Assembly: GCA_050084515.1 (NCBI GenBank) | Contig: CM114272.1 | Coordinates: forward strand, 58,280,001-58,344,000 | Source of the DNA: Blasia pusilla | Taxonomy: Eukaryota > Marchantiophyta > Marchantiopsida > Blasiales | Length of the DNA: 64,000 nt | Direction of reading: 5' to 3' | Shown here: positions 1 to 11,189 of the stretch, piece after piece | Layout of the letters: the number at the start of each line of letters is the position of its first letter | How positions within the stretch are numbered: the first letter of the stretch is position 1 | The notes under the pieces: generated by a model | Database searches by the model: none | Told to the model about the DNA's origin: nothing | Seen by the model: the letters and a program-made list of their open reading frames with translations, nothing else | Translations under genes and position numbers: made by a program

Positions 1-99
1 TTGTGAGTATATAAAGAGGAGGGACCTTCAAGGGTTCATCACCTTCTATTCCACATCTTGAGTCTCTCGTGTCTCTCTTGAGTGTATGACTTTGGGATT

Positions 100-341
100 G
101 CTTGCTCTTCCAATGAGAGTGGATCACCCCTCTTGGGAGAGTAACTTGACCATGGTCTATTCTTCGAGAGGTTTCTAGAATGTGGTGTGTGTGTGTGGGG
201 AGGAGAGGTTTGTCACCTTAGAGGAGTTTAGTCATACTAAAATAGCGGATGTTTTGGCTTGTTACTTTCCCAATGAGAGTGGATTACCCCTCTTGGAAGA
301 ATAACTCCGCCAAAACCCATTCTTGAGGAGAGTAGAGAATG
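100..341. repeat. Imperfect direct repeat pair of about 80 bp
   Basis: Two copies of a segment around the words CCAATGAGAGTGGAT and ACCCCTCTTGG lie at about 100-182 and 258-341. They differ by scattered substitutions. A TATA-like stretch (GTATATAAAGAGG) sits just upstream at 7-19, so this may be the end of an LTR or another element promoter. No protein match was seen here. Confidence 0.5.
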
Positions 342-351
342 TCTATCAAAC

Positions 352-777
352 ATGGATAGGGGTGGAGCACGAGTTGTGCCCGACTTTCCTTCCCTCAATC
401 CTTACCATGTCAAGGTATTCTTTGTAGATAGGCACTGGTTCACTCGCTATTTAGTTTATCACTTTGGGGAGGCGTTCATGAACCAGGTCATGCAATCTCC
501 AACTCCGGTGATTCTTCCTATCGTCACATATGGAAGGATATAAGATTGTACTTTGTATGTCCTTATATAGCGATCCATGGATGTCAATAGGCCTGCTCAA
601 GTAGGGTTTAACACTAGTTGTGCTATCTTCCTCGTGTTCAAGCGTAAAATAGTTTATAGGGATTTTATAGTTAGGAATTTCGGGGTCCGATGTTACGAAG
701 AAGTGATCACCTCGACACTTCCATTTGTGATACCTGTTGTGAGAGAATGGAGAATGTACATCATAATTTTGTATTGA
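352..777 (+). other. Two short similar open frames, unidentified relic
   Basis: Frames of 63 and 66 codons (352-543 and 577-777) can be aligned to each other. Both contain a hydrophobic start, an arginine and FG in the middle, then a P-V/F-x-I/L-P block (PVILPIV in the first, PFVIPVV in the second) and a short hydrophobic end. This suggests an internal duplication inside an old coding sequence. I do not recognise the family. The position after a TATA-like LTR-like segment fits the 5' part of a decayed transposable element. Confidence 0.2.
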
Positions 778-904
778 AAAAGGAGAACTTATTAGAGAGT
801 TCACCTTGCATCGACCGCATCTACTGCAGCTAGAAGGCCCACCCTTGCTTGAAGAAAGGCTCTCGACATGACATCGGGCCGGATACTTGCGGCCCGCACC
901 CAAT

Positions 905-1090
905 CCCGCCAAGCCCATAATGTAGAGCCGGGCTTGGCCAACTTGCACCCATATTGTAGCACACGGGTTTGAGCCAATAGGGGTTTAGGGCGCCTTACGA
1001 GCCTACCGCGGATCGCACGCGGGCTTTATGCATGCTACAAAATGGGTGCGGATTAGCCAAGCCTCGAGTCTACATTGGGGGCTTAGCGGG
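905..1090. repeat. GC-rich foldback (inverted repeat)
   Basis: Arms of about 57 bases at 905-961 and 1033-1090 are reverse complements at roughly 80 percent, with a loop of about 70 bases. The left arm runs from CCCGCCAAGCCC to GCACCCATATTGTAGCA. The segment is much more GC-rich than its surroundings. It may be a foldback or MITE-type element. No terminal duplication could be fixed. Confidence 0.5.
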
Positions 1091-1139
1091 CTCAGGTGCA
1101 GGCGGGGGACCCGTAGGGCATGTATGTTTCTGTTCAACG

Positions 1140-2080
1140 TTGGCCAAGATGTGTACCTACACTAGTTATGAAAGGATATAACTTGTAGATATTTTCATGT
1201 TGGATACCTTCATCCATTACTTTCCCATTAGCATCCTTAATTATTCCTCTAGATTTCTTGAAAAAAATTTCTAAGTTATGGCCATAGAATACTATAATTG
1301 AAGGCAAGTTCGCTTCAAATCAGATGTATACAATATATTGGATAATTTCTTTTCATTTCCTTTATGTGAGACTAAATAAATTATGCCCTTCCCTTCTACT
1401 AAGAACTTTACAATATTTCCTTTGGTTATAATTATGATGGGCTCATGCAAAGGCTATCAGGGGCCATACAAATCGTTTTGATTAGTCATATGCCTACGTA
1501 CATGCTCCACTATCGAGCATCCATGTTTCTTCACTTTTTGGCTAAGTGGAATTCTTTACATGTGTGCAAAACTCTTGAAGTGCTATCCAAACATCAACCT
1601 CGTATTCTTCTAGTTCTAATTTCCAGCTCCTTCCTAGGTCTTAAGCAACCATTCTTCTCTTCTTGAGTCTTGTTCTTACAATCCTTTATAAGATAACCTA
1701 CATTACTATATTAGAAGCATTTGAAGGATTTCTTTGGAAATTTATTCTTGATATTTGAACTAGAATCTTGATTCCTTCCTCTCCGTATGTTGGTAGTAAA
1801 TGCAACATCATTTCCCTCCATAGCTTTGAAGTGCATTACCTCTTCTACTAACATGATTGCACTAAATTATTCGAAGGGGTCGCTATTATATATAGATCTT
1901 ACTTGTTTATTCAAATTTATGACAAAATTTTCATACCTTGGAGCCAAAATCCTTATGCAATAACGAGCCAAATCTTCAATCGACTTCAAAATTCTTACCG
2001 ATGCCATCAACTCTTGAAGATTTTGAATCCGAATCATGAATTCTTTGCACTTTCTTGCTCTAAAATTTTCTTAGATGTAA
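1140..2080 (-). mobile_element. Ty1/copia gag-protease relic
   Basis: Read on the minus strand, the segment has the remains of a copia Gag and the region leading to integrase. Around 1690-1740 lies a degraded CCHC zinc knuckle: spacing C-x2-x-x4-x-x4-C is kept, but the second Cys and the His both read Tyr (TGT to TAT and CAT to TAT). Around 1150-1260 the minus strand reads IIKDANGKVMDEG...IYKLY, which matches the stretch before the copia integrase zinc-binding site. The frame is broken by many stops, so this is a dead copy. It is distinct from the copia element at 17520. Confidence 0.5.
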
Positions 2081-2249
2081 GTTAATTTAATATTACTAAT
2101 AAATAGTAATATATTCAACAAGAAGGTGCGGAGCAATTCATGATTAGGATTAAGAATCGTTAAGAGCGGATGGCATTGATAAGAATTACATTCGTGATAA
2201 TAGCATTTAGCTATAACCACAAATGTAAGGTGTTTTCTTATAGGACATC

Positions 2250-2343
2250 ATGACGAAAGATTCAGACTAATACCTCAAATCTGCTAGCCTCTCATGCTTG
2301 AGAGACTAGCAAATTTGAGCTATTTTTCTGAATCTTTTGTCAA
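2250..2343. repeat. Near-perfect palindrome with 45-bp arms
   Basis: The arms 2250-2294 and 2298-2343 are reverse complements at about 85 percent and are separated by only three bases. The inner 22 bases (CTCAAATCTGCTAGCCTCTC and its partner) match at about 20 positions. The loop is too short for a typical plant microRNA precursor, so a foldback element or recent inverted duplication is more likely. Between 2344 and 2720 I see no supported gene. Confidence 0.6.
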
Positions 2344-2721
2344 GAAGGCCAAATGTTTTTGGTTGGTGTAGGAGTGCTCTATTCGAAAGGGGACAAAGGA
2401 TCTTTCAAGGTATATGAAAGATTTGTAATTCTTTTACTCTGTTAGAGAGTTCAAAAACTTCTCTTGCCCAAAGTTTACAGTCTTGGTGGACGTTGGGATC
2501 AATTTCCTCCTTTTGAATGATCCAAATGGCGTTATAGCCCTTCCAAAATTTAAAATACTTACAGGCCCTTGAGACAAAAAAAATCATTGCGAGGTCGGTA
2601 CTATTGTCTCTTACCTTCTCATAATGAAAGAAAGTTTCCTGGATGGGATGAGTGTTAGTCATTTTTTTAGTACTAGGCGGATTGGTTTTCCAAAGCCACA
2701 TTCTATTGGCGGTAATGGTAA

Positions 2722-4010
2722 ATGTCTTCTCCATGCAATCCGGGAAAATCTAAAGGTCTCGGTCTTATTCCAGAATGTACTTGGACAGCTGACTTAGACA
2801 GTATGCAAGGAATATCCGAGAGTGGAGATAATCGCAGAAGTCTTCTTCGGCAGCGTGGATCAGAATTCAGTGGAAGCTCCAAGGCCAACATGCAGTATCA
2901 ATGCCTTCCTTGTTTCCAGATTGTGTTTGGAGTATTCGACCGAGAGACGACTCCAAGCTGGAGTTCTCGATAACATTGTGAAGTTAGAGGCTCGCTTGTA
3001 CGTGAGGTGGGAGAATCACTCTGGTTTCAAGGCTGTCGTTGATAAAAGCGGCTTTGTAGACCTTGAAGCCGTAGTAGGGTGGAGTCAGAGGGGTGGACCG
3101 TCATTCGGTGTCTACATCGACACCATCATGAGCTTTGTGGGTTATATCTCCCTCCCTTTTATTTATGAAGTTTTCCTTATGGTGCCATGCTAGATGAGAG
3201 CATGGACACTGTGTGGAATGAAGTGGTGTAGTACAAGGGAACCGACAAGGTGTTTATCGTCACCCTTTGTGCGCATCACTTTGTGCTAAGGGTTGCAGCC
3301 AAGTCGATCACCATTGTACATACCCTAGGCGGTCGTCTGCACCGAGAATGTAAGAAGGCATACCAAATCTTCTTTGACTCCAAGGTGTCTGCTGTGGTGG
3401 ATAATGTATTTAACTATTCCATGAAAGGGAATGATCTCCAACTACCACAGGAACAATGCTTGGTGGTGACCGGGCAAGAAGTTTCCGTTTTTTCCTTGAC
3501 GAGTACAACCTCCTTGAACTGAAGCAACATTTGCTCAGATTGATCATCGCAAAGGCTAAGGACTAGGATGTGGATTTGCACAGTTTGGACGAGGAGTATC
3601 AGAAGAAGAATAACGATAAGTTCCAAACTATGTATCAGGCTCTAAAGTAAGATCTCCGAATTGATTTCACGAGGATTCTTATGATTTCGAGAGAGGGAAG
3701 GTTTAGTTGGAGTGACTTTGCCAATAGACTCAATAAGTATATTCGTCAAGTTTAGGAAGAGATTACCGACCTTGCCATAGAAGAGACCCTCTTGCGATTG
3801 AGTAGGAAGAGACCTCATAGAGGTTAATATGGAGCTATAATGATATTGTATATTGATGCCATTGGATACATTTGTAAATAGAATGTGAAATATAACATAT
3901 TGAAGAGGATGGATTAAGGAAGTATGTTGCCCAAGTTTGAGCCGGTCGATGTCACAGATATAGCAACGGATGAGACTCTCCTTCGATTGGAAATGTATTG
4001 TGTAGAGTTG
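2722..4010 (+). pseudogene. Broken coding relic, possibly from a plant-specific conserved family
   Basis: Plus-strand coding character continues across several frames from 2722 to about 3830, interrupted by stops (for example TAG near 3190 and 3230). The best part, about 3195-3420, reads D-x-V-W-N-E-V, then FIVTLCAHHFVLRV, then VHTLGGRLHRECKKAY. This resembles a block of plant C2-NT-type (EEIG1-like) proteins, where I recall a WNDHFFVLKV ... IDTLGERL pattern. That recall is from memory and unchecked. Downstream, about 3765-3805 and 3945-3990 encode similar short blocks (ITDLAIEETLLRL and VTDIATDETLLRL), hinting at an internal duplication. It could be a captured gene fragment in a transposon. 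Confidence 0.3.
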
Positions 4011-4289
4011 TAAATTCCTTGGTACTAGATATTTGTAGATATGTACAGCGGGAATTGTAACATATTTCACAAAATGGAAGCTAAAGATTGCGAAAACTAT
4101 AGCATATTGCAGAAAGTGGAAGTTAAAGATTGTGAAGCCATGTGATTTTTGGGGCTTTTTGTTAATCATCCAGAATTGGAACTTGAGTTCCAAATCTGAT
4201 ATATTCAATGAGCATATTTACTATCATCTAATGATCATGCAATAGACTTGTTATGTGACATATGTGTAAAGTTTTTCTTGTAGTGCTTG

Positions 4290-6120
4290 TATCCTCAACG
4301 TTGCCATCCTCTGGATCGATTGGAATTGTAGTTCCGAATGGCCCTGAATTGGATCCTAAAATCCCAATAGGTCGGCAACAAATATAGAATCGGAACCTAA
4401 GTTTTGATTGTATCCCAAACTCCCGCGCCCGCTAAACGTCATTTGGAGCCATACTTAGTCTAAGTCTAATTGGATCCTAAGATCCAATTCCGGCCGTAGA
4501 AGACATTCGGTAAAGGGAAATTCCCATCCTCCATTGGAGCTTTAGTTCCGAATGGCGTGCTCCTAAGATCCCAACGTTGGAAACAAATGTCAAATTAGAA
4601 CCTAAGTTTTGATTGTGTCCCAAGCTGCCGCGCCTACTAAACATGATTTGGAGCCATACTTAGTCTAAGTCCAATTTTGGCCGTAGAAGACGTCCGGTAA
4701 TGGGAAATCTCCGTCCTCGATTGGAACTGAAGTTCCGAATGACCCTAAATTGGCTCTTCACATCCCAATAGGTCGGAAATAAATGTAAAATCAGAACCTA
4801 AGTTCTGATTGTCCAATTCGAACCTAAGATCCAATTCCCGCCGTTGAAGGCGTTTGGTAATATTAAAACCCCATCCTCCATTGGAACTTTAGTTTTGAAT
4901 GGCCTGCTCCTAAGATCCCAATAGGTCGGCAACAAATGTAGAATCAGAACCTAAGTTGTGATTGTGTCCCAAACTTCCGGGCCCGTTGAACGTCATTTGG
5001 AGCCATACTTAGTCTAAGTCCAATTGGATCCTAAGATCCAATTCCGGCCGTAGAAGGCGTTTGGTAAAGGGAAATCCCCATTTTCAATTGGAACTATAGT
5101 TTCGAATGGCGTGCTCCTATGATCCCAATAGATTGGTAACAAATGTAGAATCGGAACCTAAGTTCTAATTGTATCTATAGTTCCAAACGTCCTTTAATTG
5201 GTGGTACGTGCTGTTGCAAAGCCCGAAGAGCTCCTTCCGCCGGCAATAGCCGGTCTACTGCCAAGAGAACGTTCAAGATTCTTTCAGGATAGGTAGGGAG
5301 GGGGCGGGGCTGTAAGCTCATTTGGAACTAGAGTTCTGAATGCTTTTGAATTGGCACTTAAGATCTGATTCTGGCTCTCGGCGAGAGCTTCTATGGGGCC
5401 AAACCAGCACATTCCGCTGTCAACTTTAGTGCTATCTTGAGCGGTAGAAACCAAATACTTCCGAGTTCATTTGGAACTAGAGTTCCAAACGCCCTTCAAT
5501 AACCTTCCAGTAGAACTATAGTTCTAAATGCCGTAGTTAGAAATGTCAGTAGGATGTCTTCCAAAGCCCAACCAGCTCCTTCAACGGGCAATAATAGGTC
5601 TACTCCTAGGAGGACTTTACAGATTCTTTGCGGATGGGGGAAATGGGGTTGGGATAGAGGGTCCATGAGGCCAAGATTATTTGTTTCTTTACTTGAGAAT
5701 GCTTTGGAATTGGGTCTTAAGCTCCGATTTGGCTCACCAATGCACGAACCTTGGTAGAGTCCGCATTCAATCGTCCGCTGCCTCCTTTACTGTGAAGCCG
5801 TGAAATAATTTAGTTTCTGTTGCAAACATTGCTCTAATGGGTCTAGGACGACTTCAATCACATCATATGCTAGCCTTCGATCTCCTGAGATGTCCAAAAA
5901 AACAAGCAAAAGAAAAACTGTCAACAACATTCTGAACATTTTAACTTCAAGATCCTACTATATAGGTTGTCGGCAACTAAAAGAGATCTGATTGGTTGCA
6001 AAAGAACTTGATGTCTTAGTCAGATTTAAATGGACTTAAGTCCTTATTTTACTTGTAAGCATGACTTCAAGAAAGTCGGAAACCCAGAAATGTTTTAATT
6101 CACCAAGAATGCTAAAACGA
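4290..6120 (+). repeat. Composite dispersed repeat, copy 1: tandem array plus unique tail
   Basis: From about 4300 to 5190 a unit of roughly 160-220 bases recurs about five times. Its landmarks are ATTGGAACT-TAGTTCCGAATGGC, GATCCCAATAGGTCGG, GAACCTAAGTT and CATTTGGAGCCATACTTAG, and units differ by internal deletions. Looser copies of the first landmark occur at about 5318 and 5466. A tail at 5758-6115 begins CCGCATTCAATCGTCCGC and ends near TTCACCAAGAAT. The same array-plus-tail order reappears at 47280-47960, so this is a dispersed element and not a simple local satellite. No open frame in it looks real. The element type is unknown. Confidence 0.8.
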
Positions 6121-6229
6121 ATGTTCATATAGGACATCATCATTTCTACGTTTCCACTTTAGCAAACATTATGATTGATATCATCAAATAACAGTGAACA
6201 TATAAAACTCAAAATAACTTATGATTTGA

Positions 6230-6620
6230 GTCCACCTCTATGGTTTTCTCCTAGATCTCAAATACTTCGAAGAAAATTTCATCTTTTACTTCTAGAGTGT
6301 ATGGTTAGACCCATCCAACTTCCCTTCATCATTGGATGAAAATGAGCACTAATTGACGAAGAAGTAGCCATCTCTCAAGAATTTGTGCCAATACAATCCA
6401 TCGCAAATACAAAATCGTGGAAAGCCTATCGCTCTAATACCATGTGAGAAGAAATTATTTGGAAAATCATTTAAAGATGTAAAAAATCTTGAAGTTGTGA
6501 AGTAACTTAGTCTGTCCGTGTGCTCACAATAGGGCTTTGATGGAACCTAAACATGGATAAAACTTGAGTTATGAGAATTTGCTACCATTGTGATCCTCGA
6601 CTATTTCACTACTTCGGAAA
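6230..6620 (-). mobile_element. 5' end of a minus-strand copia relic
   Basis: At 6431-6442 the minus strand reads TGGTATTAGAGC, eleven of twelve bases matching the usual copia primer site for initiator methionine tRNA. The LTR would lie to the right (6443 onward) and the leader and gag to the left. A minus-strand ATG frame starting MATSSSISAHF near 6325 may be the start of Gag. I could not find a matching second LTR. From 6620 to 7330 the sequence is AT-rich and I see no gene. Confidence 0.45.
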
Positions 6621-7339
6621 CTAGGGTTTTTGACTTGTTTTCTATTATTGTATTAGTAGAAAAAAATCCCATCAAGATGGCTTATACCGTGATGAAAAAT
6701 ATGGTTAAATTATACTAATAACGAAATAATCCAAAATGCACATATGTCATATTACTGTGATTCCTTTGGTGAGTAAGTCGAGACCATCGATCTAGGCTTC
6801 TTGTCATATAATGGGATTTTTCACATTAATGGTGCATAATCATAAGGGGATCCTATCTAAAAATCTTATCGCTATAAAGAATCCATAACTCTAAAGGTTA
6901 TCAAAGAAAATGAATCTTTCATTCAATCGATAAATTAAATGTGAGTTCAACTATGATATTCATCGTTCAATTTTTTCCTTAAGCTTAGTAGAAACCTTTT
7001 ATGATACTATTTTAAAGATATCTAATATAAAACGCTAGCCGATTTCCGTTGCTTATATTTATTTTAATAAATCCTTTTCATATGCATGACTATTATTTCT
7101 TTACAAGTGTTGAATTAAGATATAACTATATTGGTTTGGTAAGATATAAAATGAATTTGAACCAATCAAATCATAATTTAAGTTATCTTCTAGACAAGAT
7201 AATCATTTTCATACACATACACATGGCTACACAACACACATTGTTGTCAAAGAATACACACATAAACACAGAAGATACCATACTAACTTATGACATCTAA
7301 ACATTGAGACTATCATGTATCCAGATATTTCTACTAAAT

Positions 7340-7817
7340 AAAAAAAACTCAAATGTCTCACATGTGCACACAAACTTCGTCTCTCTCACATTAAACCAAA
7401 TCCACTCTCCCAATGAGAGGCTAGGGTTATTCATAAGGCAATGAAGATCATAGTTTCATCACCTCATGCCAAGAGGTTCAAAAAAGAGAGATTGAGCTCC
7501 AAAGCTCTCTCTCCTTGTGTATCCCCTTCTCTCTCCCAAGCTCTCTCCATGATAACCTATGCTTGAAGGTCACTATCGTGGCTCTTGACTTGCTATAAGG
7601 ATCAAGGCCACTTCCCAAAGTGAAGAGTCAACTCTACTTCTAATGGAATCTTACCCAAAAGAGTAAGTTCCTCTATATAGCTCCAAATGAGTCGAAATGA
7701 AAGGGAAATCGATTACCAAAGATCTCAATAGGTCATCCTCAACCTCTTAAGCTTGTCCTCTGATATCTTTGAAGACGTTTTATTAAAACTTTTCAATCTA
7801 TACTAGAAGACATGACA
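7340..7817 (-). mobile_element. Solo LTR of the methyltransferase-bearing gypsy family
   Basis: The reverse complement begins TGTCATGTCTTCTAG at 7817 and aligns along its whole length with the 3' LTR of the gypsy element at 30073-30571. Shared stretches include CTCATTTGGAGC, GAGGAACTTACT, GGTTAT/CATGGAGAGAGCTTGGGAGAG, TGAACCTCTTGG and CCTCTCATTGGGAGA. No gag or pol remains flank it, so it is probably a solo LTR left by unequal recombination. It shows that the full LTR is about 480-500 bp. Target-site duplication was not resolved. Confidence 0.7.
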
Positions 7818-9098
7818 CATTATTAAGTTATAAAGACTTTTTTCTTCTAGTAAGCATGATATTTTATGAGAAATGACCTAGAAGACATGTCTCTTTTGGG
7901 ATAGATAAGTTTTTAATGCCCAATACATAATCATTATTCTAATGAGCCTCCTTAGAAGTTCAAGGGTAGAAAATGATGTAGGATCCATGGAAGGCATATT
8001 GTAAAAAATATACCATAATGATAGTAAAAGTTAATATTTTAGGATTATATAATAATAAAATACATAATGATATTCTTAAGAGATATAAACTTCAAAAAAT
8101 AAAGTTGATGAAAATTAATATAACACATAAAAAGAAAAAAATTTGATATTTTTTTCATATAAATATACAAGAGCCAATTCATATTTTAAAGATTTGTAAT
8201 GTCTGAATGTAGAATATCCATATTTAATTTAGTATCTTCTTTCAAATTTGACTTAAAGATATTCTTATTTAGATTGAACTTTAAATCAATGTAGGAAAAT
8301 ATCATTTTATCTATGCGTATGAAAACATAAAGTTTGATCATTCCTAGGAATGTATTTCCCAACACAATGTACTATTGTAGTATCCGTGCAATCATGATAT
8401 GTGCAAGACCAATAATCATATTGTCCAAAATATTCAAAAAAGTAAATTCTTGTTGAACCATTGATATGTGTCAATAAGATAGGTCTTTGCAAATCAAGAG
8501 GCATTCCTCAATAACATAGATGAAGATGTTTTCTTACACATGTTTCTACATGTTGGAATTCTACACTAGACACAACATAATTTAAAGGTTTTGATATAAA
8601 TTTTAAAAAATCATAAATATTAGTGTGAATAATAATGACATCTTAAGTTATCAAAATTCACCTATTCTAATTTTTTTTATTTCAAACAAAAATATATAGA
8701 AAAAAATTTCTTGATAGTTTCTAATCTTTATTATTACGGGGGAGTACCTTTACAAATACCTCTTTGCTTAACATGTGCCAACCGGGCAGCAAGAAAATGT
8801 TTCCTTTCATTCTCGGGCAGCAAGAAAATATTTCCCCCCTACGGAAAATAAGAAAAATATTTTCACCGGGCATGGCACAGGCTGCCCACTAGTACTTCAT
8901 GTCAAAACAAGTATTGTTGATTTACTTGTACATGTGACTTGCTTGTTTTTCTTGAAGATTCTTTGAAAATCTTGATAAGATAATTTTGAAATTGGGCCAA
9001 CTATCTATCAAGTTTGTCTTACTTTCCTAAAATATCACTAGAGGGGTTACTCTTTGGATTCTATCCTACCTACCATCAAGTTGAGAAGACATGAATTC
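7818..9098. other. AT-rich stretch without recognised genes
   Basis: The sequence is AT-rich with short A/T runs. The only structure noticed is a short direct repeat of CGGGCAGCAAGAAAAT at about 8788 and 8814. No open frame here has recognisable protein character. Confidence 0.5.
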
Positions 9099-9347
9099 CT
9101 AAAAAATAGGACCAACTTCATTCCCAACAACATCTATATCATTCAATCCATCATCTAGCTTATTATCATCTTGAGATAAAGTAGGACTAGTAGCACTTGT
9201 ATTCCACAATCTACTATCAATGAGTTCCAAGTCCTCTCCATTTCCATCTTGATTCAAAAGAGGAAAGCTTGATCTCCCATGGTTTGGAGCACAAAAAGGT
9301 GTAGTCTTATCTTCTAGTTCCGCTTCTTCATCATGTTTAAATTCCAT
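9099..9347 (-). other. Acidic 82-codon open frame, unidentified
   Basis: An uninterrupted minus-strand frame encodes an acidic peptide rich in Asp, Glu, Asn and Ser, with the start ATG context near 9347. It has no transmembrane stretch or motif that I recognise. It lies downstream of, and in the same direction as, the coding relic at 9566-10900 and may be its 3' continuation in another frame. Confidence 0.2.
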
Positions 9348-9565
9348 ACTCCATATGGAAATGACATCTTTCTTTTAGATTTGGATCGCTATCACCCAAA
9401 GTGTATTCCACCACCTTGTATCAATATCTCATGCATGTATGTGGATTCATCCCTAATTTAATGTAAATATTTTTTTCTTCCCCTCCCACAAAATCTACTT
9501 CAAGGCATCTACCACAAGATTGTACGTGGCAACATAACTGTAATCACCCAATATCAGTAAGTGGC

Positions 9566-10900
9566 TTAGAAGGAGAGGATGTAAGTCATGCCATATACGC
9601 TCCATTTCCTTGTGAGCCCTTTTACACCATGCTCTAATGCAGTACTTCTATTCAAACCCAAGAATGATTCCATCAGAACTCCAAATTTGTAATTCTGCCC
9701 ATGACTTGCTATTCCTCCAACTTTAGAAAAGAAGAGGTTGTTAGATGAAGAGGAATCGGAAGTGAAGAATATTTTTTCGCTCATGACTTGCTATTCCTCC
9801 AACTTAAGAAAAGAAGATATTGTCAGATGCTATTAGATGAAGATGAATAGGAAGTGAAGGATATTTTTCTCTGAAGAGACAAATCAACTAAAAAACTTAG
9901 TGACATGACATATTCACATCATATATAGAATGCTTGCATCCTAATCATGTTTTCTTCAAAGCATGAATCATTGCATATTAACTTTAACCACAACCTCCAA
10001 AATTATAAGAATGATGTGATTTTCAAATTGAGCTTGATCTTAGTCCATAAGTCATGCTTCATGCAATCATAGGAAAAGAAAATATCAATATAATCATCAT
10101 AGATCGTTAAATAGGTTGATCTTTGTGCCCAAAGTTCTCTCTTGCAAAGCATTTTGTCGTGTATTCAAGTCATGAAGGCAAGCTTGCACTCCCCTATCTG
10201 CAATTTTCTGGATAGAATCCCAGTTTGGACTATCCCTTCTTCTTGTGTCATCAAATATCACATGACCTTGCTTGTTAGGATAAAGATTATAAGCAATTTG
10301 TATGTGTTTTAAAGATGCTATGCAAAGACCTTATATTATTGGATGGTTCACTCTATCCAATGGGTTCAAAATTTTCTTTCCACAATTAGGAGTATCTTGA
10401 TCATCAAACCTTTCACAATCTCCATTAGGATATTCACGTAAGATGAATCTCCACCCAACCCAATTTAGACCTCTACGAGTATGATCCCCATATGATCCTC
10501 CACCCGCATAATCCTCAAGCATAAGCTTACACCTTCGTGCATCACCATTAGTACCATTTCCAATAACAAGGCCAATTGAGTCCCTATAATTTTTTTTCCA
10601 CATGGTTTTTATATCCTTCCAAAGAGCCCTTACCCAATTTTTTGTCAAGCTATTACATGTGAAGGTTACACAAGTAACTAGTTTAGGAAGTTTCTCATAC
10701 GAGTTCTCATGTAGAGGATTAGCAACAATTATACGAGCATACATATTGATTGAATGACTCTCAAATGGACATGATTTTCTCATATCGACGATCTTCCTCT
10801 CCAACCACAATTTCCAAGCCCACATAACATTGATGGTTTTCAAATGGAGTGCAAAAACCCAATAGAGTATCCTACTTTGATTCTTACCTACCAGAAGCAT
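9566..10900 (-). pseudogene. Unidentified coding relic
   Basis: A 189-codon minus-strand frame (10331-10900) continues after one stop with further coding-like sequence in the same direction to about 9566. The first part has WVRALWKDIKTMWKK, a G-N-G-T-N-G-D segment and GWRFILREYPNGDCERF. The next part, near 10090-10300, reads like a helical segment (LHDLNTRQNALQRELW). I do not recognise a family. A captured gene or an unfamiliar transposon protein is possible. An imperfect tandem duplication of about 82 bp (9699-9784 and 9781-9870) disturbs its 3' part. Confidence 0.35.
9699..9870. repeat. Tandem duplication of about 82 bp
   Basis: The segment beginning CATGACTTGCTATTCCTCC occurs twice in tandem. 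The copies share AACTT-AGAAAAGAAGA, GATGAAGA-GAAT and GGAAGTGAAG. The second copy has an extra 8-9 bases in the middle. It lies in the unidentified minus-strand coding relic. Confidence 0.6.
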
Positions 10901-11189
10901 AACTTAAATTCATATGTTTTGAATTTTCAATTTTGGATATCTCATTTGATTTCTTTTAAAATAAAATTAGTAAGCCTCACATATTTAAAAAAAAATTGAT
11001 TGCAAATATGAGATTAGAAGGAAGAAATATTTACCAAGACTATTTCTGTGAAAATTCACATTACCAATATGGTGAAAGATGGTAATTATTCATGGTAAGG
11101 AGGGACATACATTGAACCTTTGAATGATTTTATGGATGAGGAAAGAGTTTATGGTGGTACTATTGAGGAAAGAAGGACTAAGAGTGTTA

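Noticed and set aside
3642-4208. 188-codon minus-strand open frame
   Set aside because: Its composition is biased to Ile, Phe and His, and the plus strand shows better coding character over the same stretch.
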